The notes under the pieces: generated by a model
What the model saw: the letters and a program-made list of their open reading frames with translations, nothing else
What the model was told of the DNA's origin: nothing
Database searches by the model: none
Made by a program: the position numbers and the translations under genes
Part shown: positions 42,773-52,037 of the stretch, piece after piece
Numbering within the stretch: position 1 is the first letter of the stretch
How the letters are laid out: each line of letters opens with the position of its first letter
NCBI RefSeq assembly: GCF_016860545.1
Contig: NZ_BNEB01000001.1
Span: 310,001 to 374,000, forward strand
DNA from: Streptomyces asoensis
GTDB lineage: Bacteria; Actinomycetota; Actinomycetes; Streptomycetales; Streptomycetaceae
Length of the DNA stretch: 64,000 bases
Direction of reading: 5' to 3'

Positions 42773-44026
42773 ATGCACTTACCGATACGGGTCCTCAGGC
42801 GTCCGGCCGCGCTGGCGGCGAGTGTCGCGGCCGTGTTCGCCACGGCGGTGGCGCCCGCCGCGGCCGACGGCTCCGGGCAGGTCGTGCTGCGGTTCGAGAC
42901 TCCCGAGACCTTCGTCATGTACAACGCCGACCAGGGGTCCGGGGCCGCCCCCAATGACCGGTTCGCCGTCCCCGTCCACGTCGCGGCGAGCAAGGGCGGC
43001 GAACCGGCCCGCAACGTCCGGGTCGTCGTGGACGCGTCGGGGCTGAAGGGCGTCGCCCGGCTCGCGCACAGCGACGGATGCCCGGCCGAGGGTGCCGTCT
43101 ACACCTGCGCGTACGGCACCTTGCAGAACGGCGACGGCGAGAGCTACACCCCCCTCTCCCTCCTCGGGGTGGACGGCGTCGAGCCGGGGGACAGCGGGAC
43201 GGTGACGTACACCGCGACCGCCGACAACGCGGCGACCATCACCGGCACCACCCGGATGACCGTCGGCGGTCCCACGCTCTCCGCGCCCGGACGGGAGAAG
43301 GGCGTGAGCGGTCTGGCACCGGGACAGCCCGCGAACCTGACGGCACGGTTGGCCGACAACACCCGTTTCGCCACGGAGCAGGGCGTCGCTCTCCAGGTCG
43401 GGACGTCGGAGGGGGTGACGCTGACCGCCCTGCACAGCAACTGCTTCTACACGGGCCGCGCGGCCACCTCCGCCTGGTGCACCTTCCCCACGAAGGCCGC
43501 GGCGGGCGCCGCCTACCGCACCGGCGCGCCGCTGGTCTACACCGTCACACCTCCCGGGAGACCGGCAGGCGAGGTGACCTACACCTGGTCGTCGCCCCCG
43601 TCCCGCCCCGCCGACCACCCCGTGCGCGGGACCGGTCCCCCGCTCACCCTGGTCCGTACGGCGGGCCAGGACTTCGACGACAGAGACGTCAGGGTCGGGA
43701 TCACCACCACCGTGCAGGCCGACTACCGTCCGGTCACCGCGACCGTGCGGGGCCGTGTCGGCGACACGGGGGGCACGACCGCGATCGACTTCCACATCCG
43801 TATCGACCGCCGGGTCCCGGGCGCGAAGGGCACCATCCGCACGTACGGCCCGTACGACCGCACCCCGGCCAACGACCTCGCCGTCATCCCGCTCGACGCC
43901 TCGCCCGCTGCGCCCTACCGCCGCTTCCTCGGCAGCGCCTGGACATGGACCGCGGGCGTCCTGGCCGTCGTCGTCCTGGCGGTGACGCGCCGCCGTCGCC
44001 GCCGGAACGCCACGACGGCGTCCTAG
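42773..44026 (+). CDS. secreted, membrane-anchored surface protein
   Basis: 417 residues. A signal peptide (ALAASVAAVFATAVAPAAADG, cleavage near 30) and a C-terminal membrane helix (WTWTAGVLAVVVLAV) followed by TRRRRRRN place most of the protein outside the cell. The exposed part contains two or three beta-sandwich repeats with features of surface adhesion or DUF11-like domains (NVRVVVDASGL, SGTVTYTATADNA, TYTWSSPPSRPADHP). Two pairs of Cys (CPAEGAVYTC and CFYTGRAATSAWC) could form disulfides. No sortase motif. It may be in one transcript with the two-component system. The stop overlaps that of the converging methyltransferase by 4 nt. Confidence 0.75.
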   Translation: MHLPIRVLRRPAALAASVAAVFATAVAPAAADGSGQVVLRFETPETFVMYNADQGSGAAPNDRFAVPVHVAASKGGEPARNVRVVVDASGLKGVARLAHSDGCPAEGAVYTCAYGTLQNGDGESYTPLSLLGVDGVEPGDSGTVTYTATADNAATITGTTRMTVGGPTLSAPGREKGVSGLAPGQPANLTARLADNTRFATEQGVALQVGTSEGVTLTALHSNCFYTGRAATSAWCTFPTKAAAGAAYRTGAPLVYTVTPPGRPAGEVTYTWSSPPSRPADHPVRGTGPPLTLVRTAGQDFDDRDVRVGITTTVQADYRPVTATVRGRVGDTGGTTAIDFHIRIDRRVPGAKGTIRTYGPYDRTPANDLAVIPLDASPAAPYRRFLGSAWTWTAGVLAVVVLAVTRRRRRRNATTAS

Positions 44027-44673
44027 ATCCCCGCGCCCGTCCGCCGCAGCACGCGCAGCGAGCCGGTGTGCGCGACCTCGGTGAAGGCGCCGGAGGCCAG
44101 GGCGCGCAGGTAGACGCGGTAGGGGGCCTGGCCGGTGAACTCGTCGACCGGGTCGGGGAACACGTCGTGGATGACGAGGAGGCCGCCCTCGGCGACATGC
44201 GGCGCCCAGCCCTCGTAGTCGGAGGTGGCGTGCTCGTCGGTGTGGCCGCCGTCGACGAAGACGAGGCCGAGGGGCGAGTTCCAGAACGCGGCGATCCTCG
44301 GCGACCGGCCGACCAGCGCGACGACGTGCTCCTCCAGACCTGCCCGGTGCAGGGTCCGGCGGAAGGCGGGCAGGGTGTCCATCAGGCCGACCTCGGGGTC
44401 GACGGTCTCCGGGTCGTGGTAGTCCCAGCCCGGCTGCTGCTCCTCGCTGCCCCGGTGGTGGTCGACGGTGAGCGCGCTGACCCCGGCCTGCCGGGCGGCG
44501 TCCGCGAGCAGGATCGTGGAGCGTCCGCAGTACGTGCCGATCTCCAGCAGCGGCAGTCCGAGCGCACCGGCCTCGGCGGCGGCCGCGTACAGCACGAGTC
44601 CCTCGTCGGCGGGCATGAACCCCTTCGCCGCCTCGAACGCGGCCAGGATCTCGGGCTTGGGTGCCGCGGGCAT
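44023..44673 (-). CDS. class I SAM-dependent methyltransferase
   Basis: 216 residues from the ATG at 44673, which has GGAGG 6 nt upstream; the longer frame lacks one. SAM-binding motif LLEIGTYCGRSTILLADAA, LTVDHHRGSEE, LVFVDGGHTDEHA and a late VIHDVF mark the Methyltransf_24 group. Substrate unknown. Confidence 0.85.
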   Translation of the reverse strand: MPAAPKPEILAAFEAAKGFMPADEGLVLYAAAAEAGALGLPLLEIGTYCGRSTILLADAARQAGVSALTVDHHRGSEEQQPGWDYHDPETVDPEVGLMDTLPAFRRTLHRAGLEEHVVALVGRSPRIAAFWNSPLGLVFVDGGHTDEHATSDYEGWAPHVAEGGLLVIHDVFPDPVDEFTGQAPYRVYLRALASGAFTEVAHTGSLRVLRRTGAGI

Positions 44674-44766
44674 GGGGTTCCTCCGGTGATGCGTGCGGGT
44701 GCGCGCGGTCGGTGCGAGCGGGCACCCGGTGCGGTCGGGCGGCCTGTCGTGGCCGCCGCCCATGCT

Positions 44767-44804
44767 GCCGCACCCCCCGTCGCCGCTACGACGGGGGGTG
44801 CGGC
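44767..44804. terminator. strong hairpin terminator
   Basis: Perfect 16-bp inverted repeat GCCGCACCCCCCGTCG, loop CCGCTA, then its complement. It lies downstream of the MFS gene (minus strand) and upstream of the methyltransferase. Confidence 0.8.
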
Positions 44805-44909
44805 CGGGGCCGGAACAGCCCGGCCGAGAAGAACCCGAAGAAGCCGGCGCCCCCGCCTTCCCGCCGAACCGGGAGCAGGGGCGAGGGCCGGGCCCCCGGA
44901 CGGGGGCGG

Positions 44910-46652
44910 TCAGGCGTCGACGGGGTGGCCCGGGAGGGGCAGGTCGAGGTCGACGGCGTTCTCATCGCCCGTGTGGGTCGCGGAGCTGGCCAGCGGGCCG
45001 TGGCCGGTGGCGCGGGCGGCGACGACGTAGGCGCCCCGGGCCGGGACGGCGAGGGCGTAGCTGCCGTCCTCGTCGGACAGGGTCGCGCCGGCCTGGCGGC
45101 CGCGCCGGTCGATGAGCGTGACCTTGGCGCGGGCGACGGGCGCGCCGTCGGCGTCCAGCACCCGGCCGCGGAAGCCGCGCAGCGCGTCCTCGGCACGCCG
45201 GAGGTTGGCTTCCTCCTCGCTGCTGGCGCGCAGCTGCGGGCCGGCGGAGGCGGCCTGCTGCCTGGGCAGGAAGAGGGCGAGGACCAGACCGATCGCGACG
45301 GCGCCCGTGGCGATGAGGAAGGAGACCCGGAACCCGTGCATGGTCGGGACGGCGACTCCGCCGACGTCGTTCGCCGTGTTGGCCAGCACCATGCCGATGA
45401 CGGCGCTGGACACCGAGGTGCCGATGGACCGCATCAGGGTGTTGAGGCCGTTGGCGGCGCCGGTCTCCGAGGCCGGGACCGCGCCGACGATCAGCGCGGG
45501 CAGCGAGGAGTAGGCGAGGCCGATGCCCGCGCCCAGGACGACGGCGATGACGAGGCTCTGCCAGGCGGCGCTCATGAGTCCGAGGCCGGCGCCGTAGCCG
45601 ATCCCGATGATCAGCATGCCGAGGATCAGGGTGAACTTGGGGCCGTACCGGGCGGACAGCTTGGCGTAGACGGGCGCGGTGACCATCATCGTCAGGCCGA
45701 GCGGCGCGACGAGCAGTCCGGCGACGACCATCGACTGGCCGAGGCCGTAGCCGGTGGCCTCGGGGAGCTGGAGCAGCTGCGGCAGGACCAGCGAGACGAC
45801 GTAGAACGAGACGCCGACCATGATCGAGGCGAGGTTGGTGAAGAGGACGGCGGGGCGGGCCGTGGTGCGCAGGTCGACGAGCGGGGCCTTGATCCGCAGT
45901 TCCATCACGCCCCACAGGAGCAGGACGGCGGCCGCTGCGGCGAAGAGGCCGAGGGTGGTGCCCGAGGTCCAGCCCCAGTCGCTGCCCTTGGTGATCGGCA
46001 GCAGGAAGAGGACGAGGCCGGTGGAGAGGCCGATCGCGCCGAGCACGTCGAAGGTGCCCTCGGCGCGCGCCGGGGACTCGGGGACGACGAGGAGGGTGAG
46101 GGCGATGGCGAGGGCGCCGAGGCCCGCGGCGCCGTAGAACAGGGCGTGCCAGTCGGCGTGCTGGGCGATCAGGGCCGCGAGCGGCAGGGCGAGGCCGCCG
46201 CCGACGCCGATCGAGGAGCTCATCAGGGCCATCGCCGAGCCGAGCTTCTCGCGCGGCAGCATGTCGCGCATCAGGCCGATGCCCAGCGGGATGGCGCCCA
46301 TCGCGAAGCCCTGGAGGGTGCGGCCGGCGATCATCGTGATCAGGTCGCTGGTGAGGGCGCTGACCAGCGCGCCGACCACCATCACCGCGAGGCTGGCTAT
46401 CAGCATGCGCCGCTTGCCGTACAGGTCGCCGAGGCGGCCCATGATGGGGGTGGCGACGGCCCCCGACAGCAGGGTGGAGGTCAGGACCCAGGTGGCGTTG
46501 CTGGGCGCGGTGCCCAGCAGCTGCGGCAGGTCCTTGATGACCGGGACGAGCAGGGTCTGCATCACCGCGACCACGATGCCCGCGAAGGCGAGGACCGGGA
46601 CGACGGCTCCGCTCGCTTCGCGGGTGGGCCGGTCGGTCGTCGTGTGCGTCAT
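44910..46652 (-). CDS. MFS exporter (DHA2, 14-TM type) with C-terminal beta-sandwich domain
   Basis: 580 residues. Fourteen hydrophobic helices with the MFS motif A GRLGDLYGKRRM and motif C-like region GIGLAYSSLPALIVG identify a DHA2 proton-drug antiporter. After a short charged linker (LRASSEEEANLRRAEDALRG), residues about 500-580 form a carboxypeptidase-regulatory/CnaB-like beta-sandwich: RVLDADGAPVARAKVTLIDR, SDEDGSYALAVP, AYVVAARATGH. DHA2 proteins normally end near 500. The topology (N- and C-terminus cytoplasmic for 14 TM) would put the domain inside. It starts 152 nt after the TetR gene, which may control it. Confidence 0.9.
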   Translation of the reverse strand: MTHTTTDRPTREASGAVVPVLAFAGIVVAVMQTLLVPVIKDLPQLLGTAPSNATWVLTSTLLSGAVATPIMGRLGDLYGKRRMLIASLAVMVVGALVSALTSDLITMIAGRTLQGFAMGAIPLGIGLMRDMLPREKLGSAMALMSSSIGVGGGLALPLAALIAQHADWHALFYGAAGLGALAIALTLLVVPESPARAEGTFDVLGAIGLSTGLVLFLLPITKGSDWGWTSGTTLGLFAAAAAVLLLWGVMELRIKAPLVDLRTTARPAVLFTNLASIMVGVSFYVVSLVLPQLLQLPEATGYGLGQSMVVAGLLVAPLGLTMMVTAPVYAKLSARYGPKFTLILGMLIIGIGYGAGLGLMSAAWQSLVIAVVLGAGIGLAYSSLPALIVGAVPASETGAANGLNTLMRSIGTSVSSAVIGMVLANTANDVGGVAVPTMHGFRVSFLIATGAVAIGLVLALFLPRQQAASAGPQLRASSEEEANLRRAEDALRGFRGRVLDADGAPVARAKVTLIDRRGRQAGATLSDEDGSYALAVPARGAYVVAARATGHGPLASSATHTGDENAVDLDLPLPGHPVDA

Positions 46653-46804
46653 GAGGTGGGGCCTCCGGGGGCGGTGCGTCAGGGGTACATGGAGACCGAA
46701 CCTGTATGCATGGGCAACTATTCCGATGCTTCGGCGTACTAACGGTTTCTTTATCTTCTCTTGAAGGTCCCGCCCCGGAGGCGGTGGCCGCCGGACCGCG
46801 GTCC

Positions 46805-47470
46805 TCAGCCCGCCGGGGTCCGCAGGAGGCCGTTGAGCAGCACGTCGAGGCCCCAGGTGTCGCGGTCGCCCGGCGAGAACAGGGCCGCCCGCAGCGCGGT
46901 GATCGCCGGATAGCGGTCGGCGGGCAGGGCCGCGTAGTGCCGGTCGGCCGCCGCCACGGCGCCGCCCTCGTCACCGCCCCGGGTGATCCGCGCGCTCCGC
47001 TCGGCGGCTGCCGCGGCGGTGTGCAGCTGGAGCAGGTCGACGGCCCAGGCGGCGGTGACGTCGTCGAGGCCGCCCTCCTTGAGCAGGGCGAGCATGCGGT
47101 CGAGGACGAGCAGGGCGTTGGCGCCGGTGGGGATCGCGCCGAGGGCGACCGCGGCCAGGCCCTCGTGCCGGCTCATCGCCTCGACGCTCGCCGCGACCAG
47201 GGCGCGCAGCCGCTCCCGCCAGGTGCCCTCGGTCACCAGCGGGACCCGGGCGAGCGCCTCGTCCAGCATCGCGGCCATCAGGTCGTCCCGGTTGGCGACA
47301 TAGACGTAGAGCGAGGCCGGGCCGGTGTCGAGTTCCTTGGCGACGCGGCGCATGGTCAGGGCGTCCAGGCCGTCGCGGTCGAGGACGGCCAGTCCGGTGC
47401 GCACGATCGCCTCGCGGCTGAGGGGCGCCTTGGCGGGCCGCGCACGGCGGCTGACGGGCTCGGGGGTCAC
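46805..47470 (-). CDS. TetR-family regulator
   Basis: 221 residues from GTG at 47470; an ATG at 47512 would add 14 residues and reach into the operator array, and no ribosome site decides. N-terminal helix-turn-helix AIVRTGLAVLDRDGLDALTM, then RRVAKELDTGPASLYVYVANR. The C-terminal part is the TetR_C_11-like fold (LRALVAASVEAMSRHEGLAAVALG). Divergent from the NmrA-like oxidoreductase across a 135-nt spacer full of matching inverted repeats, so autoregulation and control of the oxidoreductase are likely. Confidence 0.9.
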   Translation of the reverse strand: MTPEPVSRRARPAKAPLSREAIVRTGLAVLDRDGLDALTMRRVAKELDTGPASLYVYVANRDDLMAAMLDEALARVPLVTEGTWRERLRALVAASVEAMSRHEGLAAVALGAIPTGANALLVLDRMLALLKEGGLDDVTAAWAVDLLQLHTAAAAAERSARITRGGDEGGAVAAADRHYAALPADRYPAITALRAALFSPGDRDTWGLDVLLNGLLRTPAG

Positions 47471-47488
47471 GGGGAGAGGGTAGCCGCG

Positions 47489-47590
47489 ACGAACGGCGAT
47501 CGTCACAAACATGTTTGACACGAACATCGTTCGTTCCCTAGCGTCGAGCCGATCCGCTAACGAACAACGTTCGTCACGAACGTCGTTCCA
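47489..47590. promoter_or_regulatory. array of four TetR-type operators
   Basis: ACGAAC-N3-GTTCGT occurs perfectly at 47520-47534 and 47560-47574, with a one-sided match at 47576-47590 (GTTCCA) and a weaker one at 47489-47503 (GATCGT). A separate palindrome, AAACATGTTT, is at 47507. All lie between the divergent TetR and oxidoreductase genes. Confidence 0.85.
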
Positions 47591-47605
47591 ACCAAAGGAA
47601 CCGTC

Positions 47606-48454
47606 ATGATCCTGATCACCGGAGGCCGCGGCGCGGTCGCCACCCACCTGGTCGCCCTTCTGCACGCCGACGGCGCACCCCTGCGGGTCGGCTCCACCAG
47701 ACCGGACGGTCTCGCGCCGCCTCCCGGCGTGGAGACGGTCGCCCTGGACCTCACGGACCCGGCGACCTTCCCCGCCGCCCTCGCCGAGGTCACCTCCGTC
47801 TTCCTCTACGCGACCCCCGACCACGTCACCGAGTTCGCCGCCGAGGCGCACCGGGCGGGCGTCACCCATGTCGTGGTGCTGTCCAGCTCCGGTGTCCTCG
47901 GCCTGCTCGGGCCCGAGCCGAAGGACGACGCCCTGGCCGCCTCCCACCTGGCCGTGGAGCGGGCGCTGCTCGACTCGCCGATCACCACCACCCTGCTGCG
48001 GCCGGGCTCCTTCGCATCGAACGCCGCCTCCTGGGCCCGGCCGGTGAAGGCGGGACGGCCGATCAGCCTGCCCTTCCCCGGCGCGCACACCGACCCCCTC
48101 CACGAGAAGGACCTCGCCGAGGCCGCCCACGCCGTGCTCACCGACCCCCGGCACCGGGGCGGCCGGTTCACCCTCACCGGCCCCGAGTCGCTGACGTTCG
48201 CCGAGCAGATCGACCGGCTCGCCGCCGTCACCGGCCGTGCCATCGCCACCCGGCACGTCGGCGCGCGGGAGTGGAAGGAGGAGACGGCCGAGTACCTTCC
48301 CCCCGTCCACGCCGACGCCCTCCTCGCCTGGTGGGAGTCGGCGGACGGCCGGCCCGCCCCCCTCACCCGCACCGTCGAGGAACTCACCGGCCACCCCGCC
48401 CGCCCCTTCACCACCTGGGCCACCGACCACGCAGCCGACTTCACGGCTCCCTGA
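47606..48454 (+). CDS. NAD(P)-binding oxidoreductase, NmrA/QorB-like
   Basis: 282 residues, ATG with AAAGGAA 7 nt upstream. The Rossmann start ILITGGRGAVATHLV, the VALDLTDPATF acidic position, VVVLSSSGV and TLLRPGSFASNA fit the atypical SDR NmrA/QorB group, which reduce quinones or sense NADP. No YxxxK triad. Regulated by the divergent TetR through the operator array. Confidence 0.88.
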   Translation: MILITGGRGAVATHLVALLHADGAPLRVGSTRPDGLAPPPGVETVALDLTDPATFPAALAEVTSVFLYATPDHVTEFAAEAHRAGVTHVVVLSSSGVLGLLGPEPKDDALAASHLAVERALLDSPITTTLLRPGSFASNAASWARPVKAGRPISLPFPGAHTDPLHEKDLAEAAHAVLTDPRHRGGRFTLTGPESLTFAEQIDRLAAVTGRAIATRHVGAREWKEETAEYLPPVHADALLAWWESADGRPAPLTRTVEELTGHPARPFTTWATDHAADFTAP

Positions 48455-48555
48455 GCCAGGGGCGGCCGCGACACGGCACCGGCCCCTTCGCGCCCGTCAT
48501 CCGTCCGGACGTCGTTCCCGTGAGCGCCGGTGGGGTGGCCGTTAGGGTGGCAGGC

Positions 48556-49527
48556 GTGTCGTACGCAGACTCGAACCCCGGTTCCGCCGATCCCTTCGGT
48601 ACCCCGCCGCCGCGCCGCTCCAGGCTGCGCCGCCCGCTGACCGTGGCCCTCGCCGCGCTCGTGCCCGGGGCCCTGCTGGGCTGGCTGGCCTACGGGACGC
48701 TGGGCGGGTCCGGGGGCGGCGGGGCGGAGGGGGCCGGCCCGGCGACGGGTGCGGCGCCGAGCATCCTCGGCTCCCCCGGGGACGGCAAGGACGGCGCGAG
48801 CGGCGACGGCGGGGCGGGCGCCGGTACGAGCACCGCGGCCGCCCCCGGCGCCGCCCCGCTCGCGGGCAAGGTCGTCGTCGTCGACCCCGGCCACAACATC
48901 ACCAACTTCGAGCACACCGCCGAGATCAACCGCCAGGTGGACATCGGCACCAACCGCAAGGAGTGCGACACCACGGGCACGTCCACGAACTCCGGCTACG
49001 CCGAGGCGCGGTTCACGCTGGACGTGGCCCACCGGCTGCGGACGCTGCTCCAGGCGCAGGGCGCCACGGTGAAGCTGACGCAGGACGGGGACCGGCCGTT
49101 CGGGCCGTGCGTCGACGAACGGGCCAGGATCGGCAACGCGGCGCACGCCGACGCGGTCGTCTCCCTCCACGCCGACGGTGCCGGGGCCGGGCAGCGCGGC
49201 TTCCATGTGATCCTGCCCGCCTCGGTGCACGCGGGTGCCGCCGACACCCGGGCCATCGTCGGGCCGTCGAAGGAGCTCGGGAAGCTGATCGCGGGCGACT
49301 TCGCCCGCGCGACGGGCACTTCGCCCTCCAACTACGTCGGGGACGGCACCGGTCTCGTCACGCGTGAGGACCTGGGCGGTCTCAATCTGTCAACGGTTCC
49401 CAAGGTGTTCATCGAGTGCGGCAACATGCGCGATACCAAGGACGCGGCGCTGCTGACCAGTGGCGCCTGGCGTCAGGACGCGGCGGAGGGGATCTCTGAG
49501 GGAATCGTGAGTTTCCTGCGCGGGTAG
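48556..49527 (+). CDS. N-acetylmuramoyl-L-alanine amidase (Amidase_3)
   Basis: 323 residues from the GTG at 48556 (earlier in-frame GTGs at 48547 and 48520 are possible). After a proline-rich start, a membrane helix at about 28-50 (LTVALAALVPGALLGWLAYG) anchors or exports it, followed by a Gly/Ala linker. The catalytic domain has VVVDPGHN, VVSLHADG and VFIECGNMR, which carry the zinc His, His and the catalytic Glu. It cuts the amide bond between glycan and peptide of peptidoglycan outside the cell. It has about 60 residues between motifs that form a longer loop with two Cys. Confidence 0.92.
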   Translation: MSYADSNPGSADPFGTPPPRRSRLRRPLTVALAALVPGALLGWLAYGTLGGSGGGGAEGAGPATGAAPSILGSPGDGKDGASGDGGAGAGTSTAAAPGAAPLAGKVVVVDPGHNITNFEHTAEINRQVDIGTNRKECDTTGTSTNSGYAEARFTLDVAHRLRTLLQAQGATVKLTQDGDRPFGPCVDERARIGNAAHADAVVSLHADGAGAGQRGFHVILPASVHAGAADTRAIVGPSKELGKLIAGDFARATGTSPSNYVGDGTGLVTREDLGGLNLSTVPKVFIECGNMRDTKDAALLTSGAWRQDAAEGISEGIVSFLRG

Positions 49528-49705
49528 TGATCAGGGCACGGATCCGGGCGGACAGGCCGATCGTCGTGACGATAGTGTCGTCCCTACGATGAGGGGCCAC
49601 CCCCGCGCTTCACACCCGGGCCTGACGGCGACATGGTGACAGCGACGCCTCTACCGCTACGTGTTTGCGTGTACCGATGACGAGACGACTGACGAAGGAC
49701 CTGAA

Positions 49706-50506
49706 GTGAATATCCGCTCCCTCACTCGAGGCGACGGCGTGGTGATCGGAGCAGCGGTATTGCTGTTCATCGCGTCGTTCCTGGACACGTTCGACGGCTC
49801 CGGCAGTGACGTCCCGAACGCCTGGGACAACCTCGGCCTCGTAATGAGCATGTACATCGGCGGAATCATCGGTGCCGCCCTGATCGTCGTCACCCGCGCA
49901 CTGCCGCAGCCGCGCAAGGTGGCCGGTATCGAACTGGGCCAGTTCGGGGTGGCGTTGACGGTCTTCGCCGCGTGGACGGCGTTCTGGACCATCATCGACC
50001 CGCTGGGCGCGTTCAGCGACACCTTCGGCAGCTCGGAGATCGACACGGGGTCCGGTCTCATCCTGGGTCTGATCGCCGCGCTGCTGCTGGCCGGCGGCGC
50101 CATCGCCACCCCGCTGGTCCCCGCCCTCCAGGCCGCGCTGATCCCGGCGCCCAAGCCGGCGGCCCCGCAGCCGTACGGCGCGCAGCCGCCCGCCGGTTAC
50201 GGCTACCCGGGCGCTCCCCAGCCTCCGGCGTTCGGCGGTCAGCCGCAGGGCCAGCCGGGGCAGCAGCCGTTCGGCGGTCAGCCGGGCCCGGCGCAGCCGG
50301 CGTCCGCGGACTTCTCGCCGTTCTGGTTCGCCGTCCCGGTGCCGCGTCCGCTGTACGCGGAGGACGGCGCTCCCATGCCGATCGCCGAACTGGCGCCGGG
50401 TACCTGGTACCTCGCCGTGGAGCAGGGCTCCCAGGGTCTGATCGCGCAGACCCAGGACGGCCGGCGCGGTGTCCTGCGGGACGCCTCCGGCATCCAGCGC
50501 GGCTGA
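49706..50506 (+). CDS. four-helix membrane protein with Gln/Pro/Gly linker (DUF5336-like)
   Basis: 266 residues from the GTG at 49706 (AAGGAC upstream). Four hydrophobic helices at about 12-30, 45-65, 78-98 and 118-140. Then a Pro/Gln/Gly-rich linker with repeated FGGQPQGQPG-type units, and a C-terminal about 60-residue folded segment with repeated short strands (TWYLAVEQGSQGLIAQTQDG). Similar streptomycete proteins carry the DUF5336 label; I use it tentatively. No function known. A strong hairpin follows. Confidence 0.7.
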   Translation: MNIRSLTRGDGVVIGAAVLLFIASFLDTFDGSGSDVPNAWDNLGLVMSMYIGGIIGAALIVVTRALPQPRKVAGIELGQFGVALTVFAAWTAFWTIIDPLGAFSDTFGSSEIDTGSGLILGLIAALLLAGGAIATPLVPALQAALIPAPKPAAPQPYGAQPPAGYGYPGAPQPPAFGGQPQGQPGQQPFGGQPGPAQPASADFSPFWFAVPVPRPLYAEDGAPMPIAELAPGTWYLAVEQGSQGLIAQTQDGRRGVLRDASGIQRG

Positions 50507-50532
50507 GTCCCCGCGCCGCCCGACGTCACCCG

Positions 50533-50562
50533 CGGCCCCTCGCCCTTCCGGGCGGGGGGCCG
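50533..50562. terminator. hairpin terminator
   Basis: 13-bp stem with one G-U pair (CGGCCCCTCGCCC / GGGCGGGGGGCCG), TTCC loop, followed by TTGTCGT. It lies 27 nt after the previous stop. Confidence 0.8.
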
Positions 50563-50612
50563 TTGTCGTACAGTCGCAGCCCCGTTGTCTGACGTACCGT
50601 CAGGAGGCAGGC

Positions 50613-51623
50613 GTGCGGCTCGGTCTGGCGCTCGGCTACTGGGGCCGCGGCCCCTCCCCCGACCACGTGGAACTCGCCCGCGAGGCGGAACGGCTCGGCT
50701 ACCGCTCCGTGTGGACCGCGGAGTCCTGGGGCTCGGACGCCTTCACACCCCTCACCTGGATCGCCGCACACACGTCGACGATCGAACTGGGCACGGCGGT
50801 CGCGCAGATGGCGGCCCGCTCACCCACCACGACCGCCATGCACGCGCTGACCCTGGACCATCTCTCCGGCGGCCGGATGACGCTCGGCCTCGGTCTGTCG
50901 GGCCCCCAGGTGGTGGAGGGCTGGTACGGGCGGCCGTTCCCGGCGTCGCCCCTGACCGCGACGCGGGAGTACGTGGACGTCGTACGGCAGGTGCTGCGGC
51001 GGGAGGGGCCGGTCCAGGTGGACGGACGGTTCCACGCGCTTCCCCACCGGGGCCCCGACGGTACCGGTCTGGGCAGGCCGCTGAAGTCCATCACCCACCC
51101 CCTGCGGCCGGATCTGCCGGTCCTGCTGGGCGCCGAGGGCCCGAAGAACGTGGCGCAGACGGCGCGGATCGCCGACGGATGGCTGCCGTTGTACTGGTCG
51201 CCGAGCCGGCCCGACGCGTACGGGCCGGCGGTCGGCCGGCTCCCGGAGGGCTTCCGGGTGGCGCCGATGGCACGGGTCAAGGTGTGCGACGACGTTTCCG
51301 AAGGACTGCTGGGCGTCAAGACGATGCTCGGCTTCTACATCGGCGGCATGGGCCACGCCACGCGCAACTTCCACGCCGACCTGATGGCGCGCATGGGGTA
51401 CGAGGAGGAGGCCCGGCACATCCAGCGGCTGTTCCTGGCCGGGCGGCGCGAGGAGGCCGTGCTCGCGGTGCCGGACGCGTTCGCCGACGAGATCTCCCTC
51501 GTCGGATCCCGCGAACGCATCGCCGAGCGGCTGGAGTTGTGGCGCAAGGGCCCGGTCACGGACCTGCTGGCGCTGGCCCCGGACCGGACGTCCCTGCGGG
51601 TGCTGGCGGAGCTCAACTCCTGA
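50613..51623 (+). CDS. LLM-class F420-dependent oxidoreductase
   Basis: 336 residues from the GTG at 50613 with a near-perfect AGGAGG. TIM-barrel luciferase-like fold with RLGLALGYWGRGPSP at the start, VWTAESWGSDAFTP, AVAQMAARSP, GRMTLGLGLSGPQV and the C-terminal LRVLAELN. F420 use is by family, and the substrate is unknown. Confidence 0.9.
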   Translation: MRLGLALGYWGRGPSPDHVELAREAERLGYRSVWTAESWGSDAFTPLTWIAAHTSTIELGTAVAQMAARSPTTTAMHALTLDHLSGGRMTLGLGLSGPQVVEGWYGRPFPASPLTATREYVDVVRQVLRREGPVQVDGRFHALPHRGPDGTGLGRPLKSITHPLRPDLPVLLGAEGPKNVAQTARIADGWLPLYWSPSRPDAYGPAVGRLPEGFRVAPMARVKVCDDVSEGLLGVKTMLGFYIGGMGHATRNFHADLMARMGYEEEARHIQRLFLAGRREEAVLAVPDAFADEISLVGSRERIAERLELWRKGPVTDLLALAPDRTSLRVLAELNS

Positions 51624-51682
51624 CGGGAGGGGCGCCGACGAGGCCCAGGTTTCATTCGGGATCGAACGGCAATCCGGTTGTC

Positions 51683-51973
51683 ATGTCTCGATATCGCAGT
51701 GGTTCCAACTCGGCCGGAACAGTCATCGCGGTCGTCGCGGACGTCATGGCCGTCATCCTCGGGCTGTGGATCCTCATGTACCTGCTGGACGCCAACCCGG
51801 GCAACAGCCTCGTCCAGTTCGTCCATGACGCCGCCGACTGGCTGGCGGGCTGGTCCCGTGACCTCTTCACCTTCGACGAGGCGTGGGCGCGGGTCGTCGC
51901 CGGGTACGGTCTGGCGGCGGTCGTCTACCTGTTCATCGGTCACGCCATCGCCAGCCGGGTCCATCGTCACTGA
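51683..51973 (+). CDS. two-helix membrane protein
   Basis: 96 residues, ATG at 51683. Two hydrophobic segments (VIAVVADVMAVILGLWILMYLL and VVAGYGLAAVVYLFIGHAI) flank an amphipathic Trp-rich linker. Small actinobacterial membrane proteins of this shape are common; no function known. It is 59 nt after the oxidoreductase gene. Confidence 0.75.
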   Translation: MSRYRSGSNSAGTVIAVVADVMAVILGLWILMYLLDANPGNSLVQFVHDAADWLAGWSRDLFTFDEAWARVVAGYGLAAVVYLFIGHAIASRVHRH

Positions 51974-52037
51974 CCGGGGCGCGGGACGGATCGCAGGGTG
52001 CGCCCCGCGACCCGGCCCGCGGCCCGGCCCGCGAAGG

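Noticed and set aside
44661..46742. 693-codon plus-strand frame opposite the MFS gene
   Set aside because: Highly charged low-complexity product opposite fourteen clear membrane helices.
51976..52006. terminator between the small membrane protein and the toroid gene
   Set aside because: GGGGCGC/GCGCCCC arms exist, but the 17-nt loop makes it unconvincing.
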